NCBI GenBank assembly: GCA_023213395.1
Contig: CM041465.1
Coordinates: 95,177,741-95,241,740, forward strand
Source: Cycas panzhihuaensis
Taxonomy: Eukaryota; Cycadophyta
Reading direction: 5' to 3'
Length of the DNA: 64,000 nt
Shown: positions 14,118-26,389 of the stretch, piece after piece
Layout: each line of letters opens with the position of its first letter
Numbering within the stretch: the stretch's first letter is position 1
Made by a program: the position numbers and the translations under genes
Notes under the pieces: generated by a model
What the model saw: only the letters and a program-made list of their open reading frames with translations
Databases searched by the model: none
Told to the model about the DNA's origin: nothing

Positions 14118-15479
14118 ACTACCCATAAGGGATTGATCCTCTCTCATTTTCTTATTGGTGCTACCTCCTTTCCTGGTAGCTCTCCTTGATTAGTTAAGTA
14201 GCCCCCAATGCTTGCATCTTACTATCTTTTCTTTCTTCCTTCCAACCTCTAGGTAAAACTTGTATGCAACAATTCTCACGTTGCTTGCGATGCCTTCCCC
14301 CTTTATTAGAAGATCCTTGTTATCATCCCCTTTCTTCGTCAAATTCTGACTTGACCATGGAAGGCTTCCCTTCAGATTGGGCATATCATGCCTACATATT
14401 CGAATCCCATAGGCCATCTACCTCCTTCCAAGGGCCCACCTAAGAGGGTGAGGACCATATCACTTATCTGGGTGACCAAGAGCACCCACAAGTCTACCAC
14501 CTCTCTACTCATGAGGTGGAAGCATCCTCTTCCCTAGAGTACCATCACTTTGGTGGCGATCCTCATGAGGACCACCCCATAGGGTCTGCCTCATTTGAGG
14601 ACCCATCTATCTCTTAGGATCAGGTGGGCACCCCTTGCGTGGATGTAGTGGAAGCCCTAACCAGTGCTTCCAAGCTGCCCATCTCCAATCATATCCTAGG
14701 TGATTCAAGAACATCCTATGAAGTATTGCACTTCCTTCTTCTATATTTGCCCCTTCTTGTCCATCCCATTCGACTCCCTTGCCTATAACAAGGGTGTCCC
14801 TTGCTTTATCTTCCTCTCCTAGTGGTCCATGCTCCTTAGGGACCACCCAAGGCATATCCTTTTCCTAACTTGGGATGAGTATGCCTCTTTCTAGTCAAAT
14901 GACTACACCCCAACCAACCATAGTGTACCTACCTCCCGTTAGGCCTAGGGGACCTACGGGTACCGCTACTTTAGCCGTGTGGGGCCCACCCCCACACATT
15001 CCCAGCCTTAGCCTAGGGATCCTTCCCTCTACGTGCCTCCAGGGTATACTTCTCAATTGTGGGGGCATGGTAAGGGAAATCCCCTTCCAGTTTATGAGGT
15101 GGACTCTTTACATTTATATGGTGTCGTTCCACTTACGGGCGGCCCATACAGGTAAAACGTAGTCCCGCATCCCTCTATTGCATCCTCTTATACTTTTTCA
15201 CATGCTATGCCTTCACAAGGAGGTCAAGTCCCTCCCCAAGGCACTATCTCTCAAGCTCCTTTCCAACAAGGGGTATTTTCCCAAGGAGGGATGGGTCCCT
15301 TATACCCACCTGCTCCTATGCAAATTTCCTTGAATGCAAGATTAGCTCCTTCTCACCAAGCGAGAGGAGGTCAATATACCCTTTCAAACCAAGTCTCTCA
15401 AGGAGGATTTGGGTAACCTTGTTCACCTCCTCTCCCATCTTTCATCGACCCTATGGTCTAATCAAGGGCATGCCCCTTT
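14118..15479 (+). pseudogene. Tat leader and N-terminal gag region
   Basis: From about 14430 the plus strand reads as protein-like sequence in shifting frames. It is first acidic and His-rich (about 14430-14620) and then rich in Pro, Gln and Gly (14875-15416, for example PSQGGQVPPQGTISQAPFQ). Such low-complexity stretches often precede the Gag core in Tat elements. No start codon can be fixed, and 14118-14430 shows nothing I recognise. Confidence 0.45.
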
Positions 15480-16500
15480 ATGGACTATAGATCAACACCT
15501 TTATCTATGAAGGCACTAAGAACCAACTCGTCTCACCCTCCTGAGATTCCTAAGTTCGATGGGACCTCATCGCAAGACTCAACAGAGCATGTTAGGAGTT
15601 TTTCTATGGCATGCATCGATTATTGGGCATATGACTATATCCTCATAAAACTCTTCCTATGTTTTCTCCAAGGTAATGCCCTTAAGTGGTTCTATCGCCT
15701 GCCGACACATTCTATTTATTCATTCCAACAACTTATGGATGAATTTATCAACTATTTTGACATAGCTTATCTTTTTGAGAGTAGAATGAAAGCCTTTTTA
15801 TCTCTTATACAAGGTCATGATGAGATGAATCATGACTTTATGAGACGCTTCCATGACCTGCTTCACTCTACCAAGGTAACCCTGCCTAGGGAGTTGAAGA
15901 GAGACCTCTTTGTTAATGCCCTTCACCTAGAAGTCCACGTTGAAGTCCTTAAGATGGAGATAATGACGTGCAACTCCGCCATAGCCAAGTGCTTGGCGCT
16001 TGAGGCCATTGAGATCTAAGTGGGTCTTAAGAAGCCTCTCAAGCCCTTACAATGATGTGAAGTACCTCCACCACCCCGTGAAACTAAAATCTAATAGCCT
16101 CCTAGATCTTCTTCCCATCTGACGGAGAAGACCTTGGATCCCCTTACTTCCTCTATATGTTCTTTGGAATGTACCATGAAAAAGCTTAAACTTCAAGCCC
16201 CTTCATGCCCTACCTCACATAAATGAGTCCACCAAGCCTCTTAAGTCGCTCCCCCAAAGGGTGATAATGCCCATTCTTCTCAAATGAGGAAGCCAGATTC
16301 CTCCCTAGAGAAGAAGTGATGTTCCATCCATAGGGATTGTTTCCACGAAGATTTACAATGTCAGGCCCAGCACCCTGAAGCCGCCCCACAATGTGATTCT
16401 TCTTCTAAACAGGTGTCTAGGCCAAACCTAGACCAACCCATCTATAAGGATCCCTTCCCTAAATATAAGGAACATGATCACAATAACCAGTAAAAGGGTA
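15480..16500 (+). pseudogene. Tat Gag core and zinc knuckle
   Basis: Retrotransposon Gag, the particle-forming and RNA-binding protein. An open frame at 15480-16019 (179 codons) holds the Gag core: PPEIPKFDGTSSQDSTEHVR, then GNALKWFYRLPTHSIYSFQQ and FMRRFHDLLHSTKVTLP, the usual order of the family's conserved blocks. A stop follows at 16017-16019. In another frame at about 16319-16360 comes CSIHRDCFHEDLQC, spaced C-x2-H-x4-H-x4-C, fitting the zinc-binding knuckle of Tat Gag. The downstream region to about 17000 continues as a linker with several stops. Assignment to Gag is firm; the lineage rests on neighbouring pol. Confidence 0.82.
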
Positions 16501-17029
16501 ACCGAAATAAAGGGAGGTCCCCATCATCTTCTTTTGGTTCTCCTGACCACTGCACTCCTTCACCCTCTAGATCCTGAAAGAAGGAAAAGAGAGTCATTCA
16601 AATACTTAAGACCACAATGTTATATACCATAACATTGTCCCAAGCAACTAAAGAGGCAAACAATGCCTCTTCTTCCACTCTTCACCTTGATGCTCTTCTG
16701 GAAGTCCCTCCTCTAAAAATCCCCACACTTCCTAAGACCATTCTCGTGCGCCTTGGCCATTATGATTTTAGAAGGGCACTTCCCTAACCTACCGCAAAGG
16801 GAAAACCCTTCTTTATCATTGACAAGCTTCACACTATCACCATAGGAATATCCATGATGGATATCTTGAGAAGCTGCCCTAAACAACACACCCTTCTTTT
16901 GGAAACTTTAGGGTTAGTTGACATGTCTGTCCACACCTTAGGTGTCGCTCCAAGTTGTGAACCTATGATCTCCTTCGATCCTAAAGATATTCCTTCATCC
17001 AGTGAAAGGGAATGCTAATGGCACTATCC

Positions 17030-17420
17030 CTTCACCATAACCATTGACACATCTAACTACACTCTACGAAGAATCATTGTAGACAATGGTTCTTTTATTA
17101 ATGCCATGCCCTTACACATCATGCAAGAGCTTGACATTTTAGTCCTTAAGCTAGTTCCATGGCAGTGTCAAGGCTATGATGGCAGTGAAAAGACACCCTT
17201 GGGATTGGTGTCCATTCCACTTACTCTCGAGGACAAAACTATCCTCACTGACATTGTAGTCCTTGACATGGATGTCAACTACAACCTCTTATTGGTATGC
17301 CCATGGCTCGACTGAATGGGGGTTGTGTGTTTATCCCGATGGGGATAACTTAAATTCATCCATGAAGGGCGAATAAGAGTTGTTTCCCGGGAGCCTCCTC
17401 CTGCCAAATAACCCTGCCAA
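17030..17420 (+). pseudogene. Tat aspartic protease
   Basis: Retroviral-type aspartic protease, which cuts the polyprotein. It reads DTSNYTLRRIIVDNGSFINA, where VDNGS is the active-site motif (D-N-G-S, as usual in Tat elements), and then the second conserved block IVVLDMDVNYNLLLVCPWLD. The frame stops right after PWLD (17313-17315), and KFIHEGRIRVV continues the homology past it. The catalytic Asp is kept. Frame matches the Gag ORF (15480) but not the RT blocks downstream, so at least one frameshift separates it from RT. Confidence 0.82.
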
Positions 17421-18145
17421 GTAGTTTGCAAATAGGTGAAGGGCAGTAAGGGCCCCTCTGCCTATGCCTCTGCTTGCTCAATTGATATCCTTGGTACATC
17501 CCATACGGAAGAAGACCCTTCTCCTTCTTCCTCTAACCTTATCCACTTTGCCCTATTGGTATAGGGAGTTATGGGTATCTCATCATGCTTAGTGATGATG
17601 AGTTTGATGGTGAAAATAAGGACTTTCCTGATCTCATATCTCTCATAGGCATGAATAGGGGGCACCCCCTTCGTTTTAGGTCTTAACCTAAAACCTCTTC
17701 CATCAAGGAAACTTGTGTTCCTCTTGGATTGTACGTCATTGCTCCTGTTGCCCAAACGATCTCCCATATTACTTCATTGCCCTCCATAGGTGACGAGGTG
17801 AGGGAACCTCTTGCCACTTCTCATAAGAGGACTCCCTTTGACTCTTCCAAAGAGTCCCTTGGGTACATCGAGTGGTGGGTCGATCACTACGATCCCACCA
17901 CTCCTTCTGCCCCTCACTCCTCATCTTCTCAAAGCGTGGTCATCCGTGGGGTGGACTATTTTAAGAATGATGAGGCCTTACTCGAGCATCTAGTAGGCTC
18001 CATATCCAGTCTTCCTCCTGGTCACCATAGGCTTGGTCACAAGAAGGTATTAGCTATCGGGTCATCCCTAACTAACCCAAACCCATCTTCTTCTTCACCC
18101 CCTCCTGTTGACTGAGCCCCTCTCCACTTTGAGGAGGGGAATGCC
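17421..18145 (+). pseudogene. Tat linker between protease and RT
   Basis: Protein-like plus-strand sequence in changing frames, best kept at 17729-18115 (128 codons) with EPLATSHKRTPFDSS, GYIEWWVDHYD and a Ser/Pro-rich end. Tat pol normally has a poorly conserved spacer here. I see no catalytic motif. Confidence 0.5.
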
Positions 18146-19010
18146 ATGTTTATAGGAGCAACCAAGGACATAATCCTTACCCCCAGTAAGGTCATAAAGG
18201 TGGAAGTAGAATGTTCTCTTGATGAATTGAAGGAATACACCCTTCTCTTCGAGGAATTTCATGACATATTCACGTGGGACTACTCTGATTTGAAGGGAAT
18301 AGACCCTTCTATTATCACCTATAATTGCACTATCGTTCTGGGTGCTCGCCCTATGCATCAAAAGTAATGCCTTCTTCATCCAAAACTCTTAGCTGCCATA
18401 AAAATGGAAGTGGAGAAACTCCTAAATGCAGGGTTAATCACCTCTATCGACTATCCTAAGTGGGTCTTTAACATTATCCCCATTGCCAAAAAGAATGGGA
18501 TGATTAGGATATGCGTTGATTTTTGTGACATCAACAATGCGTGTCCTAAGGATAACTTCCTTCTCCCCTTCATCGATCAGATTATTTGATCAAACTGTTA
18601 TTTTTGAAGTTGTGTTCTTGATGGGTAGATTCTCAGGCTACAATCAAATCCAAATTCCATCGAAGACCATCACAAGATGGCCTTCACCACGCCTTGGGGC
18701 ACTTTCGCTTACAAAGCGATGCCCTTTGGGCTAAAGAACGTAGGTGCCACTTATCAAAGGATGATGCAATTTATATTTCATGACCTCATTAACAACACTC
18801 TTGAGGTTTTCATGGATGACATGATGGGCCTCTCATGCATGAGGGCCCACCACCCTACTGATTTGCAGGCCATCTTCATGCGATGCTGTAAATACCATGT
18901 AAGCCTAAACCCTCTCAAATGCGTGTTTGCCATAGCAGTTGGAAAACTCCTTGGCTTCCTTGTCTTAAAACAAAGAATCTAAATTGACCCTGATAAAGTT
19001 AAGGCCATCC
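18146..19010 (+). pseudogene. Tat reverse transcriptase
   Basis: RNA-directed DNA polymerase domain. Blocks in order: FTWDYSDLKGIDPSIITYNC, EVEKLLNAGLITSIDYPKWV, KKNGMIRICVDFCDINNACP, then after a stop and frame change the fingers region with SGYNQIQI, then MAFTTPWGTFAYKAMPFGLK, and the catalytic box VFMDDM (FMDD at 18809-18820, both Asp kept). It closes with SLNPLKCVF, GKLLGFLVLKQRI and IDPDKVKAILGMPPPKTQ. All pieces from 18146 on share one frame except the short block near 18590-18670, so the damage is a handful of stops and a pair of indels. This is a close match to Tat-lineage RT. Confidence 0.9.
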
Positions 19011-19059
19011 TTGGTATGCCGCCTCCTAAGACCCAATGATAAATCAAGTTGTTCTTAGG

Positions 19060-19640
19060 TAGGCTGGGTTTTCTCAGACATTTTTTGGTGAACTTTTCCA
19101 TAAATACAAAACCCCTTACCAACCTATTGAAGAAAGGGGCCCAATTTGTTTGATCTTTAAAGGCCCAACAAGCCTTCAAAGAGCTCAAGAGAGCTCTCAC
19201 CTCTGCCCCGACTTTGGCATCCCCTTTCTTTGATACGCCCTTCATCCTCTACACCTCAGCCATTGAGGAATCCTTGGGAGCCATGCTTGCCCAGGAGGAT
19301 GACTTGGGAACTGAAAGAGCTATCTACTTTATCAGCCGCATCCTCATGGCTTCTAAACTTAACTACTCCCATGCTAAGAAGAAGTGCCTCTCCTTGGTAC
19401 ATGCTACTAAGAAGTTTAGGTATTACTTGCTTGGAAACTCTACTCGAGTGATCATCTAAACCAATCTCTTGAGATATTTTATAACCTGAACTGACCTGAT
19501 AGGTAGGACTAGCAAGTGGGTCATCCTCCTTCAGGAGTTTGATCTTTAAGTCGTCAATAGGAAATCAAAGAAAGGGATGGTGGTGGTCGAATAACTCATC
19601 AACACACCCATCCTAAACCTTTCTAATGTTCCTATTGATG
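19060..19640 (+). pseudogene. Tat RNase H (first, RT-linked)
   Basis: Ribonuclease H fused to RT, which removes the RNA template. It follows RT after the short connection block LGFLRHFLVNFSINTKPL. The core reads PFILYTSAIEESLGAMLAQE, then ERAIYFISRILMASKLNYSH, then KKCLSLVHATKKFRYYLLGN. In place of the usual first acidic residue I see the divergent LYTSAIEESLG typical of degenerate Tat RNase H. A stop at 19457-19459 and others after it break the C-terminal part, which still reads GRTSKWVILLQEFDL. Tat elements commonly carry this weakened domain plus a second RNase H, and a second copy is found here at 32487. Confidence 0.82.
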
Positions 19641-19789
19641 ATTCCTTGCTTGACGAGCCTATTTTTGCTATTTAGGAATCCTCCCCTCATTTGTTTGCTA
19701 ATAGCGAGTGCTATGGGGACATTATGTGATACCTCCCTAAGTAGCAGTATCATCCTGAAGCAAGTGACAAGGTTAGATCATGTATTCAG

Positions 19790-20953
19790 GCTACTTCCAG
19801 GCAGTATTTCCTCATGGGAGAGGTATTGTACAAGAGATCCTTTGACGGGATCCTTCTTCGTTATGTCAACCCCGATGAAATAGACTAAAAACTTCATGAA
19901 TACTATAACTGCATTTGTGGGGGTCATTTTGGGGGTCAGTCCATGGCCTAAAGGATCTTTTGCATGGGCTATTATTGGTCATCCCTCTTCAAGGACACCC
20001 ACGCTTATGCCTTGCGATGTTGCTAGTGTCAAGAGCATGCTAACATTGCCCGTTTACCTTCTGAAGGTTTACACCCTGTCATATCTCCATGGCCCTTCTC
20101 AAAATAGGGATTAGACCTTATTGAGGCCATAACCCCACCTTCCTTATCGCTGCATAAGTTCATCTTGACCACGAAGAAATACTTTACTGAATGGGCCGAA
20201 GTGGTCCCTCTGTCTTCTACCCCTAGTAAGACAATAACCACCTTCGTCTACTAGCATATCATCTGTCATTTTGGGGTCCCAGACATCTTGATTATAGACA
20301 ACTAAACCCCCTTTTACAATAAGGAAATAGATGAACTTTGTGAGAAATTTAATATCTCTCACCAAACCTGCTCTCCTTATTACCCTCAGGCCAATGGCCA
20401 AGTAGAATCATTTAACAAAACTCTTATAAATATCCTAAAGAAAAATATTGTGCAATCCCAAAGGGATTGGTACCTCCAACTCCCTTCCGCCCTATGGGTA
20501 TATCGTACTTCTGTTTGTACAGTTACAGTGATGACTCCATTCTCCCTTGTATACGGAAGTAAGGCAGTCCTCCTATTTGAAGTGGAGATCCCTTCCTTAT
20601 GAGTTTCCCTTTAAGGCCTTGTTGATGAGGAATCCCTCTATTAGGCTCATCTCTTAGAGCTTGAAGCCCTAGACAAGAAGCACTTGATCATCTACTAAGT
20701 GAATCTTACCTTTAAGGCTAAGGTATGAAGGATGTATGACAAATACTATCATCCCCATCCTTTGCATGCTAGGGACCATGTCCTTAAGTTGGAATATCTC
20801 TATAATCGCTTGTCCAAGTTTAGACCCAAATGGGTTGGACCCTTCGTCGTTCTTGAGAGCCTCGATAACGATGCCTATAGGATTGCAACCTTGGAGGGTC
20901 TTAAATTCGAGAAAGCTGTTAATATTAAGTTCCTAAAGAAATTCTACGTATGA
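19790..20953 (+). pseudogene. Tat integrase
   Basis: Integrase, which joins element DNA to the chromosome. The N-terminal part reads QYFLMGEVLYKRSFDGILLR and then a degraded HHCC zinc region (CGGHFGG, YYWSSLFKD). The core keeps all three acidic residues: D in GLDLIEA, D in GVPDILIIDN, E in ANGQVESFN. Then come LPSALWVYRTS, a hallmark of the family, and the C-terminal block KFRPKWVGPFVVLESLDNDA, ending KKFYV at the TGA 20951-20953. Several in-frame stops interrupt it. It closes the sense-strand pol; no chromodomain follows, as expected for Tat. Confidence 0.9.
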
Positions 20954-21712
20954 CTATCCCTACCTCCATGTACATTAGGCATACCTATTCCCCCCTTTCT
21001 TGCTCTAAAACGAGCCTAAACTACCACCCTAAGTGTGTCTTCATTCCCCCAAACCACAGGTGGAATGATAATTTAGGGTGGCTTTCCTAGATCTCCTTGT
21101 TGGATATGTTGGTTCCCGTAACTTTTGAGTTCAAAAAATCACTCCAACTGGGGCTTCATGCCTGAGTACCTGTACTCTCTCTCTCTCTTGTTGAAGCTTC
21201 CTTTGCATATCCTACTATGCTCCTTCGATGGATATATGTGGCTCCCCATCTCCTAGCCTCACACATGCCTAGCACCTGTGCCATGGTGGTCATGTGTGCC
21301 CACTACGAGTATGGCCCTACATGAAAGGAAGTGTAGGTATCACCCATATGATCTAACAATGAAAGACATATAACAACTAACTAAATCATCATGATGTTTA
21401 GCCCCCCATGCATCCATGCACCTATGCCCACATACACACAATCATACAGACATATATACATCATCATACACCAAATGGGGTGCCTATGGCCTCTCTCTCT
21501 ATATATAAAGAGTCATATCATACATAATGGTATGGTACATTATCCGTAGGAAGCTAGAATCCTTACAGGGAGGAGTATAATCATGTGGTAACATATAGTA
21601 ACTCCCTGGAGGTCCAGTGCTTTCCCAACTAAAACTAATCATACCCTGCTCTCCTACACCCCTGTGCTCATGGAGTGTCGTCTCCTAGTCGGCGTGATCC
21701 CTCCCCAGGAGA
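20954..21712. other. Spacer between integrase and the antisense gene
   Basis: Non-coding 3' region of the Tat element. It holds CT-rich runs near 21178 and 21493 and a TATA-like CTATATATAAAG near 21501. In Tat elements the antisense extra ORF ends in this region. I see no gene. Confidence 0.5.
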
Positions 21713-22020
21713 TCACATGCCTCTTAAGCTCCTCTTGCACCTCTGCGAGCTCCTAGCCTCGCTCCCCTCATCTCGAGGCCTCCTTGGGGTCACCACTGTC
21801 GTTTGAGTCTGAGTCCTATTCCATGACAACCTTGCTGCCATCTACTCCACTAGTTGATCGTATTGTACTTGGATAAGATCCCTCTCACCCTCCACTCCTT
21901 GGAGTCTCTCCTCTAGTACAACTATCCAGATGTGGCTCTTTGTATCTCCACTTGCTCCTTCACCCTGAGTCTCTACGCTTAGACTCGACTGCGTAGGATG
22001 TCTCTCTCTACCTGGGCCCC
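21713..22020 (-). pseudogene. Antisense extra gene of the Tat element, C-terminal end
   Basis: The 3' continuation, beyond copia C, of the minus-strand gene at 29642-31810. Read on the minus strand from 22020 it begins GAQVERDILRSRV, a near copy of GAWAERDTLRSRVQVLE encoded just on the other side of C. It goes on with LEERLQGVEGERDLIQVQYD, a coiled-coil-like heptad pattern, and ends in a basic tail (TPRRPRDEGSEARSSQRCKR) with a stop near 21713. Two further stops lie inside. The exact end is uncertain because a second frame runs on from about 21720. Confidence 0.6.
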
Positions 22021-22332
22021 TGAAGGAAGGATGGATCTAAAAGATAAATCACTCACATACACACAATGGAAATGGAGAATGAAAAAGAAGATGAAACAAG
22101 ATACGAGAGTAAGCTTGGAGGTGAGAATGAATAATTACTTCCTCCTTGAGATTTCACCTTTTATTATTAAGGGTGGGCATTAGGGTTAGGATTTTCTTAC
22201 CTAATGACATGAACTTGAAATTACATCTAAATGCACATAAAGTAGATTTCATTAAGAGACTAATGCTAATAATATATCCTAAGGTCACATAATTAATCTA
22301 CACAAATGACCTTGATTCATTAACCTCTTTCA
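22021..22332 (-). repeat. 3' LTR of copia C
   Basis: 312 bases, TGAAGGAAGG to CTCTTTCA, the same length as both LTRs of copia D. It pairs with 29336-29641. Confidence 0.94.
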
Positions 22333-22346
22333 ATCCCCCCTTAATG
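22333..22346 (-). promoter_or_regulatory. Polypurine tract of copia C
   Basis: On the minus strand ATCATTAAGGGGGGAT directly precedes the 3' LTR. It is the plus-strand DNA primer site and is matched in D at 43927-43936. Confidence 0.8.
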
Positions 22347-22778
22347 ATGGAAGGTCATTTTGAGAAAATCTATTCTATGAGGTCTTTATTTGAGCCCCAT
22401 TATTACATTGAAATTCTAAATGACACTTTTGTGGGAAAACCCTCATGGGGAATAAAAACCCATGAACTTTCTAAGATCTATAGCCCTTTTTATAAATCAA
22501 AATGTCTAAAGTGGCTCTTTGATATAGCCTGATAGCCAAGTAGCTTAAATATGCAGCTTAATCTGCTAAGTCTCCATATACTATTTGGTCATCCCTTATG
22601 CCCTTTTGGGTTTTCACAGGTTCTGATTTTCCAAAACAAGTACAACCATTATCCTTCTATGCCCACATGGGGTTTTCACAAAGAGGATAGAGCAGAGACT
22701 TACTCTTATTCTTCCGTGCCCACAAGGGGTTTTCACGAAGAGAATAGAGTATGATAATCCTGTTGCCATCTTCTTTGA

Positions 22779-24330
22779 TCAATCGAAGATGGAGGCCATA
22801 AGGCCGAGCTGCCTTCGGAACTATTCAAACTTCACCCTTTGTAGTGGTTTGGTGAAGATATCGGCTAGTTGATCTACTGTGGGGTAGTAATCTAATTGAA
22901 TTGTGCCGTCATGAACAAGTTCCCTAATCCTGTGGACTTTTGTACTTATGTGTTTGGTATGATCATGAAATACATGATTTTTTGCCATGCAGATTACTGA
23001 TTGATTATCCACATGAAGACTCATAGGACTTGTTTGGGTGATATTTAATGTTTCTAATAATTTTCTCAGCCATATCACCTCTTTACTGGTCTCAGAAGCA
23101 GCAATGTATTCAACTTCGGCAGTTGAATCTACAACTATCTTCTATCGTCTCGATCTCCATGATATTGGTGTTGTTCCAAGAAATGTTATATACCCAGATG
23201 TAGATCTTCTTGTATCTTTATCTCCTGCAAAGTTTGAGTCTATGTATGCAGAAAGCTTGAAGTCTGAATTAGGTTTATACAACATACCATATTTGTTGGT
23301 CATCTTAAGGTATCTCAACACTCACACTACTGCCTGCCAATGATTCTGCTTAGGATTTGTCATGTAACGAGCAAGAATGCTGATATAGTATATAATATCT
23401 GGCCTTGTATTGGTAGTATATATGAGACTACCTACAAGTTTCCTGTAGAGTGTTGCATCTGCCTCCCCAGTGTCACTTTCAACTGAGAGTTTGGTATTAG
23501 GATCCATAGGTAACATCATTGGTCGAGCATCTTCTAACTGAAACTTAGTTAGAAGATCATTGATGTATTTTTCTTGGGAGAGAAAATTTTTTCCATTCTT
23601 TTGTATTACTTCAATTCCCAAGTAATATTTCATCAAACTGAGGTTAGACAATTCAAACATTTTGCCAAGGTCCTTTTTTAGCTAGCTTATTACTTGTTCA
23701 CTATTACCGTTACTAGCATGTCATCCACAAAGATTATGAGATAAATGACTTTATCCTTATGGCGCTTAATGAACAACGTTGCATCAATATCTTGATAGTC
23801 ACAAATCTCATATCCAAGTTGCCTCATCTTTTCAGACAACTTGGCAAACTAAGCACGAGGGGCTTGTTTAAGGCCATACAGGGACTTTCTGAGCCTGAAA
23901 ACCTTATACTCTTGACCTTCAATCTCATATCCTTCTGGATAAGCCATGTGAATTTCTTCTTCAAGATATCCATTGAGAAATGTAGTTTTAATATCGAGTT
24001 GGTGGATTTTCTAACCCTGTTGAGCAGCCAAGGCCATAAGAGTTATAATTGTAGGCCACTTGGTTGTAGGTGCAAAGACTTCAGTGTAGTTGATGCCTTC
24101 TCTTTGTATAAATCCTTTAGCTACCAACCTCGCCTTGTGTTTTTCAAGGGTGCTGTCTGATCTATATTTGTTTTTGAATAACCATTTATTTTGAACTACC
24201 TTTCTGCCAAGTGGTAGATCAATGAGCTCCCATGTACCATTCTTGATAAGAGATTGGTACTCTTCATTTATGGTGTTTCTCCAAGCTGTATGCTTTACAG
24301 CTTCTTAGTATATTAAGGACTCTTCATTAA
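22779..24330 (-). pseudogene. Copia C reverse transcriptase and RNase H
   Basis: C-terminal half of the copia polyprotein. RT begins at about 24270 with NEEYQSLIKNGTWELIDLP and goes on with VAKGFIQREGINYTEVFAPT and LYGLKQAP. The catalytic box IIFVDDM has FVDD at 23720-23731, both Asp kept. Then comes a long open block 23322-23660 (KYYLGIEVIQKNGKNFLSQE, GSLIYTTNTRPDI). RNase H follows: the first acidic block reads SAYIDSNFAGD, then VEYIAASE, then LHVDNQSVICMAKN in 22821-23078. It ends TKPLQRVKFE...SIFD and a TGA at 22779-22781, shared in position with A, B and D. At least six stops or shifts break it. Confidence 0.9.
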
Positions 24331-24839
24331 GAGTAAGGTGTAATTTTGCTGGTTTAAGCTCAGTATATAATGGTTCCTACATCCTTGCTCTATGGGTACT
24401 TCGAGTGCCAGTTTTACCCACCTCATCTGGTCGTATGTCCTTATTGAGCTGGCAGGCTTCTCGAGATCCTCGAGTTGGGAATGATGTCCTCATTTCCCCA
24501 ACTTCTTGGTTCTTATCATGTTTGTTAAAATGATTATTTTATGAGGAGGATGTTGATGTACCTAAGGAAGATGGTCCTTCTACCACTGCTTTATTTTTGT
24601 CAACTAAAGATGGAGAGGATGGTTCTTCTATAATGGCTTTGCCTTTGTCAACTCTATTATCTTCAAAAGATGGTGCTGGATGTGTACTCATTTGTTCAGA
24701 GTCACAACTTGTATCCTCTAAGGCTCTATTGTTAGCTTCCAATATTTGGAGTAATTTATGTCTGCCCCTGCCCCCCAAATTTTGGAATCTGAATATCATA
24801 CTTGATAATATTATTGTAGTGGCGTGAGGGTACTATGGA
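24331..24839 (-). pseudogene. Copia C linker between integrase and RT
   Basis: Low-complexity linker of the polyprotein. The open block 24539-24799 reads VDKGKAIIEEPSSPS and then DKNKAVVEGPSSLG, a repeated acidic-Ser-Pro unit. The same repeat is seen in D at 41543-41767. Such hydrophilic spacers between integrase and RT are common in copia elements. Confidence 0.65.
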
Positions 24840-26389
24840 GTCTAATTTAAGTAACTGATCCTCTGTCTTTGCAAAAATGACATATCTGGTAATGATGATT
24901 TTTTGTTATGAAGGTATGAAGACCTTATACCCTTTCTTATCCATAGGGTATCCAACAAAGATGCCTTTAAGTGACCTTGGCTAGGGTTTATTTCAATCTG
25001 CATCCAGAATATGGGCATAGCATGTAGAGCCAAAAATTCTAAAGTAGTGAATAATGGGGGCTTGTCCTGACCACTTTTCATTAGGTGATTGTACTTCCTT
25101 TGATGGGCTAATAGCATTGATATAATAAACAACTGTCCAGATTGCTTCAACCCATAGATAGGCAGGTACATGTTTATATATTAACATAGCATGAGCCATG
25201 TTCATGATTATCCTGTTTATGTACTCGGTAACTCCATTTTGCTGTGGGGTACCTGCTACTATTGTTTGATGCTTGATGCCATTATCTCGAAGGTAGCTTT
25301 CAAACTTATGTGAGGTATATTCACCGCCATTATCAGTTCGAAGACATTTGAGTTGATAACTTGACTCTTTCAATTGAGGGCTTTGAATTCCTTGAATATA
25401 CAGAATGCTTCATCTTTCTTGTGTAGAAAAACTACCCATATTTTTCTAGTGAAATCATCAATGAAAGAGATGTAATATAGCTTGCCCTTCAGTGAAGGAA
25501 TGGGCATTGGCTCGCACAAATCAGAGTGTACTAATTATAATGGATGGCTTAATTTCCACAGACTTTTAGGAAAGGGTTGTCGATGAGATTTGGCAATGAT
25601 ATAAGCTTCATATTTAAAGGGCTTAGAGGAAAACTTTAGAAGAGTATTGGAAAAAACTCTAAGTCTATCAATGTGAACATGGCCTATACGAGCATGCCAA
25701 TGAGCTTCTGGTGACAACATTGGATGGGTCAAGATGGAATCAAATGCAAATTCTTCATCGGCACAAGGGCTTTGGGCACAATGGGCGTCAGAAGATGGAG
25801 AGCCATTCAATCGAAAGAGTTTGTTAGAGAGATGTCCAGTCAAAACCAACTGATTAGTTAGAGGGTGAATGACCTTAAGAGTCTCATCATTTGTGGTTAC
25901 ACTTAGATCAAATCCATGAGAAATAAGTGTGGATAAAGAGAGTAGGTTTTGTTTGAGATTAGGTATGTATAAGACATCAAGCAATGTAAAATCTTCTAAG
26001 CCTAGGAGTTTCAGGCAAATGTTGCCAATTCCTTCAATAGGTTGTTGTGATTTATCAGCCATGTAAACAACTCCATGAATATTTAAGTGAAATGTTTGAT
26101 ATAGACTGTGATTGCATGTCATATGTTGAGTTGCTTCTATGTCCATGATCCACTCTCCATCGATTGAAGCCACACTATTGGCAATTCCAATAGGGCTTGG
26201 CATTGGTAAAGGGAATTCACAAGTGATATATCCACAGTGAGCTTCAAAGTATCTCTTTGGTTGGTCAATGGCATTTAATGCTGAAGATCCCTCAATTCTT
26301 TAAATATGTACTTGTACAAAACCTGCACCACTAAAGGATTCTTCAACATTGTGAGCTCCATGTTTTGGTTAGAACTTGGCCAACTTATA
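24840..26389 (-). pseudogene. Copia C protease and integrase
   Basis: The protease reads GEWIMDIEATQHMTCN. The catalytic Asp is at 26141-26143, but the Gly of the D-x-G-A motif is changed to Glu (26135-26137), likely inactivating. The 222-codon open block 25535-26203 then holds DVLYIPNLKQNLLSLSTLIS and the pre-integrase zinc region (HWHARIGHVHIDRL, CIIAKSH changed to YIIAKSH). Integrase core: VHSDL, LRTDNGGEYTS and GTPQQNGVTEYINR keep all three acidic residues. It continues with LWVEAIWTVVYYINAISPSK and FGSTCYAHI in 24993-25373, then GIFVGYP. Stops lie between the blocks. Confidence 0.9.
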
